A stretch of DNA of 7,437 bases from Halobacteriaceae archaeon Tc-Br11_E2g27 (lineage in GTDB: Archaea > Halobacteriota > Halobacteria > Halobacteriales > Haloarculaceae): assembly GCA_001564135.1 (NCBI GenBank), contig LKNH01000125.1:1-7437 (forward strand). Direction: 5' to 3'. The notes beneath the pieces were generated by a model. It did no database searches. It worked only from the letters and a program-made list of their open reading frames with translations, and was not told where the DNA came from. Every line of letters starts with the position of its first letter. Positions within the stretch are counted from its first letter, which is position 1. The position numbers and the translations under genes were made by a program. Positions 7,335 to 7,437 of the stretch are shown in pieces.

Positions 7335-7437
7335 ATGGGACTCGAACTGGAACACGATTGCCCCCACTGTGATTCCACCAGCTTCTGGCGGATTGCCAGC
7401 ATGCGCGTGGGACTGGGCGAGAAGGTCAAATGGGAAT
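7335..7437 (+). CDS. Start of a small haloarchaeal zinc beta-ribbon protein (DUF7838-like), cut by window end
   Basis: The ATG at 7335 opens a frame of 34 codons that runs off the window. It begins MGLELEHDCPHCDSTSFWRI, followed by ASMRVGLGEKVKWE. The CPHC zinc knuckle at residues 9-12 and the later GEKVKW match the beginning of a short haloarchaeal zinc-ribbon family (I think DUF7838), usually well under 100 residues with a second C-x2-C shortly after this point. The second cysteine pair is beyond the window, so the zinc ribbon is inferred. Function unknown. Confidence 0.75.
   Translation, partial: MGLELEHDCPHCDSTSFWRIASMRVGLGEKVKWE

Overview
The window is from a halophilic archaeon (class Halobacteria). 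The predicted proteins are acidic and rich in Asp and Glu. Most promoters I can place are archaeal TATA boxes about 25 nt ahead of the start codon, which implies leaderless mRNAs, and no strong Shine-Dalgarno sites are visible. Several genes belong to haloarchaea-typical families: a DUF7504-like RecA-fold protein, a small zinc-ribbon protein, and a set of lineage-restricted proteins next to a MinD-like ATPase. I cannot name the genus.

Left part (1-2376). A GNAT acetyltransferase gene of the phosphinothricin acetyltransferase type is on the minus strand and is cut by the window edge. It is followed by an IS200/IS605-group element (IS1341-like) that carries only tnpB and no tnpA. Its right end is a perfect 9-bp stem hairpin that overlaps the tnpB stop codon, the expected position of the 3' end of a TnpB guide RNA (omegaRNA/sotRNA). 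A related hairpin lies upstream of tnpB. Immediately right of the element is the C-terminal third or so of an SdpI-family membrane protein with no N-terminal part, so the element sits at the breakpoint of a truncated gene.

Middle part (2377-6270). A standalone protein with two tandem helix-turn-helix-like units is followed by a DUF7504-like protein that has a RecA/KaiC-type fold but no P-loop. The DUF7504-like gene's promoter carries direct repeats and a palindrome. Next is a tight four-gene cluster (3675-6270): a 112-aa protein, a 286-aa coiled-coil protein, a 226-aa two-domain protein with a disordered linker, and a MinD/ParA-type ATPase. Junctions are +1 nt, +25 nt and a 4-nt overlap, so they are very likely one operon. 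This is the best candidate for an undescribed system: a MinD-type ATPase with three dedicated haloarchaeal partners.

Right part (6271-7437). After an oligo-T tract come two metabolic genes, pdxT (glutaminase subunit of pyridoxal 5'-phosphate synthase) and hisE (phosphoribosyl-ATP diphosphatase of histidine synthesis). The last gene is the start of a zinc beta-ribbon protein cut by the window end. No tRNA, rRNA or CRISPR array was seen. No gene-free stretch exceeds 300 nt; the longest (441-691) holds promoters and the left part of the mobile element.
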